A stretch of 64,000 bases of DNA. It comes from Nemertoderma westbladi (lineage: Eukaryota; Xenacoelomorpha; Nemertodermatida; Nemertodermatidae). A program made the translations under genes and the position numbers. Numbering within the stretch: position 1 is the first letter of the stretch; every line of letters starts with the position of its first letter. The notes under the pieces are model-generated. The model did no database searches and was not told where the DNA came from. It saw only the letters and a program-made list of their open reading frames with translations. The DNA lies in NCBI GenBank assembly GCA_032718475.1, contig JAUCBJ010007680.1:1-64000 (forward strand), given 5' to 3'. This document shows positions 53,607-63,883 of this stretch, one piece after another.

Positions 53607-54444
53607 ATTCTACGTAAGGCTGCTGAGTAACTCCTGCCCAATTGATTTTCCCCGCAATAGCGCTAGTAATTATCAGATCAACTTACATGGAGCCTTACCT
53701 ATAAACCCAAACGAAAACTGGGTGGTAGGTATAAAAAGTATATTTTACTTAGCAACGTTACCGTCCATGTATAACAATGTAGAGAATGTTATTTTATTAA
53801 AAAAAGGGAAAAAAATTTTTGAGGATACACTTCCATCCGGTTTGTTCTACAGTATCAATGACATTATAGATTATTTTAACACAGGGGCGTTGAAAGATAA
53901 ATTACAAATAGTTGAAAATACTCAGCAAAATAGATTGCAATTTATTTTAGGGAAAGCGGTGCGAGAGTTATTTATAGGTCAACAATTAGCCTATTATTTT
54001 GGAATTACTGAAAATAATCTCGGTGCGAATTTAAATCCAAATTTTAAAATTATTTTGAAGACGAAAAATAATATAAAGGGTTATTTAATAAAGGTTATCG
54101 GAAATGAAGAAAAAACTTTCCAGATGGTATTTTTATGCCCCCAACCACCCAACTCTATTCCAGAACCTAAGTCGAACATGTACGTGACTACTAATATAAT
54201 TGAAAATCAATATATTAACGATTTTGGCTTAGCTTTACTTCGTCGCGTGGCGATACCTGATGACGTGAAATATGGTAGCGTAATAAATAAAGAATTTGCC
54301 AAGGATACAATTCATTATATCCCTGTAAAAAAATCATATAAGATAACATACATTCATATTGAAATAACAGACAAACAAGGAAAAGATTTGAATTTTGAAT
54401 ACGGGACAACATCTATTACATTACACTTTAAACGTATAAATTAA
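53599..54444 (+). CDS. Polinton structural-type protein B, paralogue of protein A
   Basis: 282 aa from the ATG at 53599, which overlaps the stop of protein A (8-base overlap ATGGATGA). Beta-rich and without membrane segments. The resemblance to protein A in start, middle and end motifs suggests the same fold and a joint structural role. Intact. Confidence 0.6.
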   Translation: MDEFYVRLLSNSCPIDFPRNSASNYQINLHGALPINPNENWVVGIKSIFYLATLPSMYNNVENVILLKKGKKIFEDTLPSGLFYSINDIIDYFNTGALKDKLQIVENTQQNRLQFILGKAVRELFIGQQLAYYFGITENNLGANLNPNFKIILKTKNNIKGYLIKVIGNEEKTFQMVFLCPQPPNSIPEPKSNMYVTTNIIENQYINDFGLALLRRVAIPDDVKYGSVINKEFAKDTIHYIPVKKSYKITYIHIEITDKQGKDLNFEYGTTSITLHFKRIN

Positions 54445-54445
54445 A

Positions 54446-54844
54446 ATGGATTCCGATTTATTTCAAAGATACAGTAAACCTCAATATGGGGGTTCAGACT
54501 CTAACCTTGCTGTTTTTAAAGGCGGAAGAAGTACCAGAGGCTCGACGCAGGTTCCTGTTTTTCGTGGTGGTTCATATATTGACCCTTACGGTCAACAAAT
54601 TGGTGCATTTGGTCCAAACTTAAAACAACGTCGTTTTCAACGTTATCCTAGAGGTATGCGGGCAAATCAACACGGAGAAGGTATATTTACAGACGCTTTA
54701 TCTACATTGAAAAAATTTGGTAAGCCATTAGCTAAAAAAGTTTTACAAAAAGCTTTACCATTTACCACAAAATTTATGAGACAACACGTAATACCAAAAG
54801 GTAAGCGGGTCTTACATCAGCAGGCTAATACGGTTATTAATTAG
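54446..54844 (+). CDS. Polinton basic Gly/Arg-rich virion-type protein
   Basis: 132 aa, starts one base after the preceding stop. The N-terminal half is Gly/Arg-rich (GGRSTRGSTQ, RRFQRYPRG) and the C-terminal half Lys-rich (KKFGKPLAKKVLQKALP), with an internal repeat (VFKGG/VFRGG). The composition suggests DNA or capsid binding, like small core proteins of adenovirus-type particles; that is inference. Ends where the capsid frame begins. Confidence 0.55.
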   Translation: MDSDLFQRYSKPQYGGSDSNLAVFKGGRSTRGSTQVPVFRGGSYIDPYGQQIGAFGPNLKQRRFQRYPRGMRANQHGEGIFTDALSTLKKFGKPLAKKVLQKALPFTTKFMRQHVIPKGKRVLHQQANTVIN

Positions 54845-56082
54845 ATTTATTTTCTACACAACCAATACAGACTGAATTTAAAGCAAAGCATTATGAAACA
54901 ATTTACCCCGTATCTAATCTCAGAAGTGAATCTAGGGAGGTCACCTTCCTTGTACCCAGATCCAATGAATTCTATACGAAACTGCAAGATGCGTTATTAA
55001 TTACAAAATGTACAGTACGCTGGGATAGGCGACTTGAAAACTCTCATATATATATGCTGAATTACCCCGCTGAAACTATGTGGAGTGATACTAAAATAGA
55101 CCTTAATGAGAAGCAGGTTGAAAATAGTAATAACCATTATTTCTACAAGTCGTACTTATCCAATTTATTATTTACAACTTACGAGGATAAAAATGGGCTA
55201 CTGGGTGCAGGTGGCTTTCATCAACCTTTATCTGAACACGGAAATGAAATTAATGCTGGCACGCATCCTATTGACGATGCCTTTAGTAAACAAATGCAAT
55301 TTGTAAGTGGATTGACGATTGATTTTGATACTGAAACTAAAATAATACAACCTGGGTATGATTTAAGAATGCATTTTAGAAAAGTATCAAATTCGTTTAT
55401 TTTTAAAATCACTCCAAACGTAAACGCCGTGACAAATCTTCGACTAGAATTAGATGAAATAAAAATTCTAATCCCTAGAATGGAGGTTAATCCGGTAATA
55501 GAAAGCAGTCACCTAAAAGGTTTAGAGAGTTACGATATTGAATATCAATTCCAAAAGAAAGAGGTGACTACATTTACTATTCCCGCGCAAACCACAAATT
55601 ACACCCAAACAAACATATTTGATGGTAAAAAACCCAAATTAGTTATTATCGGCTTCATAACAAATAACGCTTATTCGGGAGAATTAATTAGCAATCCCTT
55701 GAAATTTGAACATTTTAACCTTAGACGCGCGGAACTGATTGTAGACGGTCTTCCAGTAGGGGGTGTAATATACGAGCCTAATTTTACAGATGGAACATAT
55801 ATTTTTGAGTATACACAATTAATGAAGAACATTAATACATATATTAACGGTTATGGGGGAAATAATATAGACCATGAAACCTACTTAGGTAATTGTCCCC
55901 TCCTATCCTGGGACCTAACCGCCGACGGCTATGTTAGAGATCCGCAACCCTCGATATATACTAACGGCCAATTAAAATTAAGATTTGCTGAACCCTTGGT
56001 TGAAACCATAAATGTAATCGTTTTTAATATTTATGATCAATCATTAAGTTTAAATAGCAGGAAAGAAATACATATCGATTAA
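54841..56082 (+). CDS. Polinton major capsid protein (double jelly-roll candidate), no ATG at its start
   Basis: The frame is open from 54841 (stop TAA at 54838-54840), but the first ATG is at 55054. The stretch before that ATG is clearly part of the protein: it begins DLFSTQPIQT and contains VTFLVPRSNEFYTKLQDALL, the usual N-terminus of this Polinton family. The rest (FVSGLTIDFDTE, LIPRMEVNP, FIFEYTQLMKNIN, CPLLSWDLTAD) matches the same widespread capsid-type family. The original start is therefore missing or supplied by another route such as frameshifting or splicing. Downstream the protease follows after 2 bases. Confidence 0.7.
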   Translation, partial: LDLFSTQPIQTEFKAKHYETIYPVSNLRSESREVTFLVPRSNEFYTKLQDALLITKCTVRWDRRLENSHIYMLNYPAETMWSDTKIDLNEKQVENSNNHYFYKSYLSNLLFTTYEDKNGLLGAGGFHQPLSEHGNEINAGTHPIDDAFSKQMQFVSGLTIDFDTETKIIQPGYDLRMHFRKVSNSFIFKITPNVNAVTNLRLELDEIKILIPRMEVNPVIESSHLKGLESYDIEYQFQKKEVTTFTIPAQTTNYTQTNIFDGKKPKLVIIGFITNNAYSGELISNPLKFEHFNLRRAELIVDGLPVGGVIYEPNFTDGTYIFEYTQLMKNINTYINGYGGNNIDHETYLGNCPLLSWDLTADGYVRDPQPSIYTNGQLKLRFAEPLVETINVIVFNIYDQSLSLNSRKEIHID

Positions 56083-56084
56083 GT

Positions 56085-56540
56085 ATGTTATCTACAGAGG
56101 ACCTTGATATGTTTCCAGTAGGCGGTCACTATTTGGGAGCGTTTCCAGCTAACAAATTACCTAAATTAGATAATAATAATAAGCGGCGGGATTATGGGCT
56201 AATAGTAAATACCGATAAAGAGCATCTGCCTGGGATTCATTGGATCGCAATATATATACGAGATAATGAGGCCGAAGTATTTGACTCGTTTGGACCAAAA
56301 TATCCAAACAGATGCATCGAAAAATGGCTTGAGAAAAATTCCGCAAGGTGGCGTACTACACGCAAACAATTTCAAGACCCTAGGAGGACCACATGCGGTC
56401 TGTACTGTCTTTATTATTTGGTAAATCGTATTCACACAATCTATCCAATGAGTGCGTTTACAAATAATGTGGAAATCAATGAAATTATATTATATAAATG
56501 GCTTGTTAATTATTATAAATTAAACCAACAAACTTTGTAA
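56085..56540 (+). CDS. Polinton adenain-like cysteine protease
   Basis: 151 aa. The catalytic His is in GIHWIAIYI (about residue 46), the Asp/Glu partner in EVFDSFGP and the Cys in RTTCGLYCLYYL (about residue 105), in the order of the adenovirus/Ulp1 (C5/C48) family. In related viruses it matures capsid proteins. The length is a little short, as is usual in Polintons. Intact. The sequence around its stop (ACTTTGTAATTAAT) is repeated at 56782-56795. Confidence 0.85.
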   Translation: MLSTEDLDMFPVGGHYLGAFPANKLPKLDNNNKRRDYGLIVNTDKEHLPGIHWIAIYIRDNEAEVFDSFGPKYPNRCIEKWLEKNSARWRTTRKQFQDPRRTTCGLYCLYYLVNRIHTIYPMSAFTNNVEINEIILYKWLVNYYKLNQQTL

Positions 56541-56821
56541 TTAATATTATATCAGAAATAAAATTGCCATAAAACTAAATATAAAACTGCACCAGCATCC
56601 CACCACCAATCAGAACAATACAATTAAGACAATAAGGTTTAACATACAATTAAAAATGGTGCACCGTGAATTAATAATGGTCTGCGAGGTCATTCCCCCG
56701 CAGACCCGCACCATCCCCAAAGCCCAGCGCCCTCCAGGGACGCCGGCCACCACGCAAACAGAGGGAGTTGGAGCGGAGGATACTTTGTAATTAATTATTT
56801 AACTTTTGTTTATCAGATAAA
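56541..56821. other. Inserted-looking GC-rich segment with nested hairpin and 44-aa ORF
   Basis: Bounded by 14-base direct repeats ACTTTGTAATTAAT (56532-56545 and 56782-56795). Contains a nested hairpin, ATGGTGC (56656-56662) with GCACCAT (56708-56714) and GGTCTGCG (56679-56686) with CGCAGACC (56699-56706), far more GC-rich than its surroundings. A 44-codon frame (56656-56790) starts in the hairpin; no known product. Could be a small mobile insertion. Confidence 0.45.
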
Positions 56822-57422
56822 ATGGATAATATTATTTTTGTTGATTTTCAATATTATAAGATAGACAATAAGGAGTATCCGGTAGTATTTAAAGAATTTG
56901 CTATTTTCGATTCTAATTACACCAAAACTAATGTAATGACGTTTTTAATTAAAGGCCCACCTAATATTAAATTATCGGCATTAGATGCAGCTCACGTAAA
57001 CAATTTACGGGATATGACTTCTCGACTTGCCCTGGAACTATGAGGACATATCTCAAGACGACTTTAAAAAATATATGAAGAGACATTTAAAATATAAAAA
57101 AAACATTCATGTATTTGGGTTGATGAAGCGGGCAATATTAGTTTCCCAACTCGATGTTCTCGAGCCAAATTCGGTGGAGAAATTGGGGATATATAAGCAA
57201 TATCACGATTATTCAACCCCCTGTCGATTTCATGACCGATTCACTACAGTGGAAAGTAAATGCACGTTCCACTTAAACATAAGGGATAACTGTCTGCGAT
57301 ACTGCTCAGCAAAACGCGTTGGTGGGTTTGAGGCTCTACACTTTTTCATGAGAAAGCGTTTAACTGCAACTGATGATGATGATAAACAGAAAGAAATAAC
57401 TGCGGTGGAAGATGTACTGTAG
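56822..57422 (+). pseudogene. Polinton-associated protein of unknown role, frameshifted
   Basis: The first part (56822-57043, 73 aa) begins MDNIIFVDFQYYKIDNKEY and stops; the second part (57027-57422, 131 aa) continues in another frame with MPWNYEDISQ, NIHVFGLMKRAIL and a C...H...C segment (CRFH, CTFHLNIRDNC). This start and middle pattern recurs in a protein of about 200 aa found near Polinton genes in animals, with an RNase H-like look (Asp in the first strand), so the two parts are best read as one gene with a frameshift near 57030. Identity is uncertain. Confidence 0.5.
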
Positions 57423-59279
57423 GTTTACTCTAAGCATGTAATGTGATGGGATAATATAATTTTATTTTGGTGTTGATCTTGATGTTAATATAAAAATATA
57501 ATAAAATATAATTTTTTTTACAACAAGTTCTCTAAAAGAGTCAATCGCGGTAGGTTAACCATGCACATTTAACAATATGACGTAGACGTAACATGTACAG
57601 TAAATATTCTCGATATCATTCTAATATAGATATACTGGTATTGCGAAACAACCTATACATCGCAAACTAATAACACATACAGTAGTTGACTAGTAATATT
57701 AGTCAGAAATGCAACATAAACTGTATAGGATGTAGTGTTAACCTGTTGGTACCGGTACTGATAAATTCAATAATTTATTATAAACCTAACCACAACTGTC
57801 ATCCGCTTTATCAGTACCGGTAGTGTTTTACTCTTCCAACACTGTAGTCACAGTCTACTAGTATCGGTACAGCAGTAATCTGATGCATGCAGGAGTCTCT
57901 CATATAGGGATTAGATCACCTATCCGAACAATACAGTACTGCAGTACTGTCGTTGTTCTTGATATAACAGCATAATCAGATAGAGCATACTGATTTCCTT
58001 TGATTAGCATTGTACCGCAGTACCGGTACCGCAGTATTAATGTAACAGTACCCGCAGTAACAAACTAAACCAATGTATACAATATCGTGAGTCAGTTACA
58101 ATCAGATGTGCACGCAGTCAGCCATGTTCCTAGGATGTGGTCAACCTCGCAGCTCCTATCCACAACTGTCATCCATTTTATCAGTACAGCAGTAATCTGA
58201 TGTAATAGCATTTGTTTTTTTTCAACTATATGGATACAGCTGTCTACCCGAACCTTGATTAGCATACTGCTGTCATAACCTAGATTACATGCAGGGGTCT
58301 CACATATAGGGATTAGATCCCCTACCTAAACAATACAGTACTGCAGTACTGTCACTGTTGTAACAGCATAATCAGATAGAGCATACTGATTTCTTTTGAT
58401 TAGCATTGTACTGCAGTACCGCTACTACAGTATTAATGTAACAGCACCCACAGTAACAAACTAAGTCATTGTATACAATATCGTGAGCCGGATATAATCG
58501 GATGTGTACACAGTCATGGGATGTGGTCAACCACGCAGTCAGAGCAGCATCGCTGCCGGCCTCGCAGCCAGCTTCGCGGCACGCAGTCAGCCTCACAGCC
58601 AGCCTCGCGGCACGCAGTCAGCCTCGCAGTCAGCCTCGCGGCATGCAGTCAGCCTCGCGCTCGGTCAGCCTCGCGGCACGCAGCTAGGCACGCAGTCAGC
58701 CCGTGAGAGTCATGCTTATTCAAACGAGGTTAGTTTTCCCTAACTACCGATTGATTGATTGATTGAAAAATAATAATGTTTAATTTTCACCTTCTAATCA
58801 CCAACACCTAAAGTCACAACACCAAACATTAATAAATAATTAACAAGTTTACTAAATATAGGGTAATAAATGTGAAATTTGCTAGGTGAACACATTAAAG
58901 TACATTTACCGGTATGAAAGCAGCAAATGACTACGGTATTATTTATTCTTATTTTGCAATTATTAAAAATTTCAGGTTCATATATAACTTGAAGTTGCAC
59001 ATTATCAAAGACAACATAAAACCCTGTATTGTTTATCAATAACCTATAGACTACAGACTTAATACTAAAAATATAAGTACATAAATTAACAGATTTTAAA
59101 ATCAAATTAATACTAGTTTTATCAAATATATGTTTTTTTACTTTTTGGAAATTATACTTACTACCTAATAATGTAATACGACCATTTTTAAATATTAATA
59201 ATGTGGCACCAAATATCTTATATATAAACTGATTTGGTTTGAGTATGTGTTTACCAGATAATTGATTTTTTAATTCTTT
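57423..59279. other. Convergent intergenic region with tandem duplications
   Basis: Lies between the + block and the polymerase. A segment of roughly 370-400 bases is duplicated (from about 57798 and 58158; shared CACAACTGTCATCC, CATATAGGGATTAGAT, AATACAGTACTGCAGTACTG). A minisatellite follows at 58545-58700. No gene was recognised in 58740-59279. Confidence 0.5.
58545..58700. repeat. GC-rich minisatellite of about 20-base units
   Basis: Units near CGCAGTCAGCCTCGCGGCA repeated about seven times with variable length. All three + frames across it stay open as a result of composition (repeats of ASRHAVSLA), which is not evidence of a gene. Confidence 0.8.
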
Positions 59280-59316
59280 CTAATTAATCGCTGACACTTG
59301 CTGGCAACTTACATTC

Positions 59317-62300
59317 TTATTGACTATCTGATAGTTCATTGTTTGGTTCCTGATAAATAGGTATATTGTTTTTCTTTTTGGGTTTTTCGACCTTTGTTTG
59401 ATAGTGACCCCAAGGAAGCGAATGATTTTTATTAACCCAATAAAGTTTATCGTCAAATGCGCTGAGAGCAAACTTATCACGTGCTATAGTGTACACTTTG
59501 TGTAATTTACTATGAAATTGATGTATTTCTTTTGAAATTTCTTCGTTATCGTAATATGCCCTCAAATAATCTTCATGGCAAATATTTTTATCCACAACAG
59601 CTCTTGTAATACCTTTTGCTCTACGAATATTGGAATCATTCCATTCCAAAATTGAATATAATTTTGGTCTTAAAAATACCGCTTGTTTAATTTCACGTGA
59701 GGCTAGTTCGTCTTTACAGTAATAGAGCCTGGATTTATTTTTATCACTGTAGAGAGGGTGATCCTTGGGGTAATTGGATGTATCTAAAATATTATTTTTA
59801 ATTAATGCTTTAAAAAAATTATTCTGCGATGTATTATAGTAACAACCTATCAAAGAGTCAGTGTCTGACGCAACAATTTCAATACGGCAGTTTAATTCTT
59901 TCTCAATAGGTAGCAATTTATTGTAAAACAGATCATACATATCCAATTTAGCCAAGTCCAAGACAGTACAACCTACATAGACTGGTTTATCGAGAGTTAC
60001 AGAGTCTTTCACTAATAAATGTCCCGATAAGGAATCGTTATAAATCATGAAATTTTCATGATTTATACGTTTGACTAATTGGTCACATTTCTCTTTACTA
60101 TTAGCGATACGAAAGTTGCATCGATTCCGTATATTCTCTATCGTTTTTCCAAATAACGAATTATTCAGAAGCTTTGCGACAGCTGTTTCAATATACGTTT
60201 TTGCTAAATGCCTTTGATTAATATTAAAATCTATATAGGGTTTAAATACAAAGTCTTGATGGAAAGAATACAATTTATGGAGCTTAGTAACAATTAAACC
60301 TTGTTTTATATAAAATTTTAACAGTTTTAAATTTACATGATAGAATTCTTTATCGAATTGTGTCAACATAAGTTTTGGGGCACACATCTTATACTTGCTA
60401 TTAGTGCCTCTTTGTTTACAAACATTGTTAAATTGTTCCCTCATATAAGGTGAAAGCATTGTCTCATTTATACTTAAATGTTCTGGAGCTAAGGGTAGTT
60501 CTAATGTACGATCGTGAATATCTTTGGGATATTTCAAATCGCAAATTAAGAAAAACCCAATATCACCTTCAGTATCGAGATTTGTTAAATATTTTATCAG
60601 TTCTTCTGGAGCAGCATTCTCTAAATATGTAACGTTGACTTGTTTAAAACCTGAAACAGGTAGCTTTTTACTTAAATTACCCGAATACAAGGAATTAAAA
60701 TCTATATTGAAAATATGACACTCTTCCTTGCTTGGATCATAATTATCAGTATCTGGTATATTTGATTCTATGTAATGCTTTCGACAGAATGAAACCCCAC
60801 CTCTAATAGATGCTTCAAAATCTCTATATGTTTGGTAATCTTTTATTAATGCTAACTTACATTTATTGTATTTCAGGGCGCAATCATAAGTGAAAGCTGC
60901 GATACTGCAATAATAAACTACTTCTAATTCGTAGTTTTGTCTACACACTCTCCTAAAGTTCTCAAATATATCAGCGAGGAGACAAACATCGAGTCTTAAG
61001 TATGCTAAAAGATAATCCTTGAGATTCACACAGTCAAACTGACTCCATGATGCATTGGCAAAACTATATTCCTCGGGAGTACAGGTATTTTGTGTTAATT
61101 TACTATAAAATTTGTCTATTGATGGTAATTTCGAATCATTGAATTTATTTAAATCTGTCAGATACTCGTAGGGAAATATACCTTTTCGTTTAATTGTTGC
61201 ATTATTTAAATTTGGATAAAAATATTTCATTTGCTGTTCAGTAATTGGTAGAACTGATGTTATATCCTCGCTGTCTATATCCTTTGTTGAACAATCAACT
61301 AAAGTACTTAGGGAAAAGGATAAAAATTGATATGTGTCTAAGACACGTAGCTCAATCTTTGTTGTTGACCCTTTCACTGGTATATGCATGCTTAGTGAAA
61401 TATACCTTTCAGAATTTTTAGGGATTACCTTTATATCCCAATCGGAATATTTATTATTGCTAAAACCAACTTGCAAAAGAAAATGCAAATCGTAGAGATT
61501 GCAGTTGTGTGCAGCGAGTATATACATGTGTCGTTTCAACGATAAAGAGCGGTTACATGTGTTACAAGCGGCCGCTATATAGTTACCAGTAATATGTGAG
61601 TGATGTTTGTTTTTCTCAGACTTATCCTTAAATAAAACATTGCAATAAAAGCAAGTTTTAGCTTTCCAAAAACTTAACTTATCTACTTCGTTAAGTATCA
61701 TTATCTCTCTTGTGTGGTCTTCCGACCACTTATATAATTGGGTGATGTCATTATATACAGAGTCTAAAAAGTCTTGAATACAGTTGTTGTCGATTGTTTT
61801 TGTAAAGGTCTTCAAATAAAATTTTGGTGGATTGATTAATTCGGCGCTAGGAACAATTAAATAACTTACAGCGCATGGAATATGATTCTGAATAAATTTA
61901 CTGTTGGTGGCTGGCTCCAAAATAGATTCTATGTCAAAATATATTACAAACAATGCTGGTAATGTTCTGTCTAAATTTCTAAAGCTAATGTGAGTTCTTT
62001 TTTCAGATGGTAGCTTCTCAACTTGACTTTTTCCTCGATAACAAGCAAGACGGTGACGTTCTAGAACATCATTGGTGTAGAAAGGCGCCAAACACCGTTC
62101 ACAATATTTCCTACCTCCAATATGCTTACCTCTTGTATTCATCATCCGATTCAAGTTAGTTATGCAAACATAATGGGATTGTTTTGATTTATTCTTATTT
62201 TTTACAAGTAATATATTCAATAACTCTTTATCTGGAGTGATTTTACTAAATGGTGCCTGTCTTAATATAGATACTCGATTGTTGTCGTAGAGTAATAAAT

Positions 62301-63333
62301 TAATTATATATGCTGAATTCTGTTTTTCAAAAAGTTTAATTGCAAGCGGCCATTCTGTTGGATAATCTTTGTTCCCATTGTCAAAAATAAAATGATTCAT
62401 GTAATCTGCGTACTGCGAAGTACGATATTTGTGATCTTTCACTTTGCTACTAAATTTTGCGGCTATAATTGCCCATTTAAAACAGTCATTATCAGCCGTT
62501 TGTATATTTATAACACATTGTTTACCTGATAGAGCCTTAGGTAACTCCATATAACCGTGTCCCTTATATAGTAACGATCTACACTTGGATTCAGCTACTT
62601 TAATTTCAACCCTTAATAAAGATTTAACGCGCCACCCTGAGCCACGAGTGTTAAACATGGCTATTTTTTGCATTAATTTTTCTAGTACATACTCAAACCA
62701 TGTGTCAAAACTTTCATGTGAATCTACGGTATTAACTGCACCACCTGAAGAACTAAAATAGAAAGCTTCTTCTTGATCACCTTCTGAAAAATGTGATCGA
62801 TACATGAGTACATTCACACCTAGCCAGGGTCTAAGTACATTCATTTCGCTAAGTTTTCCTAATAATAACGTTTTGATGTGTGGTAGAATATGAACTATCG
62901 ATGAATGAATATCAGGAAAATCTTCATCATTTGGAAGATTGTAAACATAGATTTCTAAACGGTTATCGTGTGCGGCTCGTTCGAGGCTAAAAATTGATGG
63001 ACCTTGACCAGATTTCAGTCTTTTTCTAGATGCGACAGTATTGTTTTGGTTCCGTTGTGGTCTAACATGATAATAACGTTGGTGACAGTCGTGACGTAAA
63101 TAATTCTCATATAAATACTCTTTATTACAAGTCGGGCAAGTTTTTTCATACACGCAAAACTTCATTTCTTTACATCCCGTAGTTGTTTCATGTCGTTTGC
63201 ATATTTCTTCACGTGAACATTTCACTCGACAATTAAAACAATTGTATTCTTCAAAATGAGATTTCACATGTGTTAAATAATTTCGTTTAGAAATTTGAAG
63301 AGGACAAAATGGACATTTCAATTGTTTATCCAT
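59317..63333 (-). CDS. Polinton protein-primed family B DNA polymerase
   Basis: 1338 aa, intact. N-terminal Cys/His zinc-finger-like pairs (CPFC...H...H, CFNC, CPTCNKEYLYENYLRH) and a further CERC...H...C near residue 410. The 3'-5' exonuclease has FDIE (near 467), HNCNLYD (near 610) and YLRLDV (near 770). Polymerase motif A is DFNSLYSG (near 880), motif B KLLNNSLFGK (near 1055) and motif C SDTDSL (near 1158). This is the expected order and size for Polinton enzymes that copy the element from a protein primer. All catalytic motifs are present, unlike the decayed neighbours. It faces the + block. Confidence 0.92.
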   Translation of the reverse strand: MDKQLKCPFCPLQISKRNYLTHVKSHFEEYNCFNCRVKCSREEICKRHETTTGCKEMKFCVYEKTCPTCNKEYLYENYLRHDCHQRYYHVRPQRNQNNTVASRKRLKSGQGPSIFSLERAAHDNRLEIYVYNLPNDEDFPDIHSSIVHILPHIKTLLLGKLSEMNVLRPWLGVNVLMYRSHFSEGDQEEAFYFSSSGGAVNTVDSHESFDTWFEYVLEKLMQKIAMFNTRGSGWRVKSLLRVEIKVAESKCRSLLYKGHGYMELPKALSGKQCVINIQTADNDCFKWAIIAAKFSSKVKDHKYRTSQYADYMNHFIFDNGNKDYPTEWPLAIKLFEKQNSAYIINLLLYDNNRVSILRQAPFSKITPDKELLNILLVKNKNKSKQSHYVCITNLNRMMNTRGKHIGGRKYCERCLAPFYTNDVLERHRLACYRGKSQVEKLPSEKRTHISFRNLDRTLPALFVIYFDIESILEPATNSKFIQNHIPCAVSYLIVPSAELINPPKFYLKTFTKTIDNNCIQDFLDSVYNDITQLYKWSEDHTREIMILNEVDKLSFWKAKTCFYCNVLFKDKSEKNKHHSHITGNYIAAACNTCNRSLSLKRHMYILAAHNCNLYDLHFLLQVGFSNNKYSDWDIKVIPKNSERYISLSMHIPVKGSTTKIELRVLDTYQFLSFSLSTLVDCSTKDIDSEDITSVLPITEQQMKYFYPNLNNATIKRKGIFPYEYLTDLNKFNDSKLPSIDKFYSKLTQNTCTPEEYSFANASWSQFDCVNLKDYLLAYLRLDVCLLADIFENFRRVCRQNYELEVVYYCSIAAFTYDCALKYNKCKLALIKDYQTYRDFEASIRGGVSFCRKHYIESNIPDTDNYDPSKEECHIFNIDFNSLYSGNLSKKLPVSGFKQVNVTYLENAAPEELIKYLTNLDTEGDIGFFLICDLKYPKDIHDRTLELPLAPEHLSINETMLSPYMREQFNNVCKQRGTNSKYKMCAPKLMLTQFDKEFYHVNLKLLKFYIKQGLIVTKLHKLYSFHQDFVFKPYIDFNINQRHLAKTYIETAVAKLLNNSLFGKTIENIRNRCNFRIANSKEKCDQLVKRINHENFMIYNDSLSGHLLVKDSVTLDKPVYVGCTVLDLAKLDMYDLFYNKLLPIEKELNCRIEIVASDTDSLIGCYYNTSQNNFFKALIKNNILDTSNYPKDHPLYSDKNKSRLYYCKDELASREIKQAVFLRPKLYSILEWNDSNIRRAKGITRAVVDKNICHEDYLRAYYDNEEISKEIHQFHSKLHKVYTIARDKFALSAFDDKLYWVNKNHSLPWGHYQTKVEKPKKKNNIPIYQEPNNELSDSQ

Positions 63334-63883
63334 CTCTTTATTATCCTAAAAACAATTTAAAATTAATATGAATATTGTTATATATATAATCAAAAAAAAT
63401 TCATAAGCTACTCAACACAAATAAAATATAATATCTAAACTTTAATTAATTTAATATTTTCAGAATGAGCTCGATTGAATCAGTTGAGCTCTTTATATAT
63501 ATATTTCAAGTTTCTACTTATACCAACCAATCATAAATAACAGTTACATTGGAAACTAATATCATAAATAAAGTTGCTTTTACAACTGAATTCTTTATAA
63601 TAAAATCAAGTATAAACCAAGATGTACATAATACGTTTTTAATTTTCATTGATAAAAGTAGGTTTTACATGCTAATGTTTTATTATGGTGGTGTAAACTC
63701 ACGCATATTTACATGGGAATGTTTTATACCTAATCCCGTGCTCACATTAAACTATCACCAATATTTACTCAATAAAGTCACCTTTACATGCAAATACTTT
63801 ATAATAATCACGCTTTGTGATAAAAAGTTACCTTTACAAGTTAGTGTGAAACTGAAAAAGAAAAGTCTCTAGTTAATAATAAA
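63334..63883. other. Spacer upstream of the polymerase with degenerate short repeats
   Basis: A motif near ATAAAGT...TTTTACA occurs about four times (about 63567, 63653, 63771, 63821), often followed by ATTCTTTATAATAA or similar. The + strand open frame here (63549-63872) is a product of these repeats. TATA-like TTTATATATATA lies at 63491-63502. Confidence 0.4.

Noticed and set aside
58502-58743. Open frames across the GC-rich minisatellite
   Set aside because: All three frames are open because of the repeat composition.
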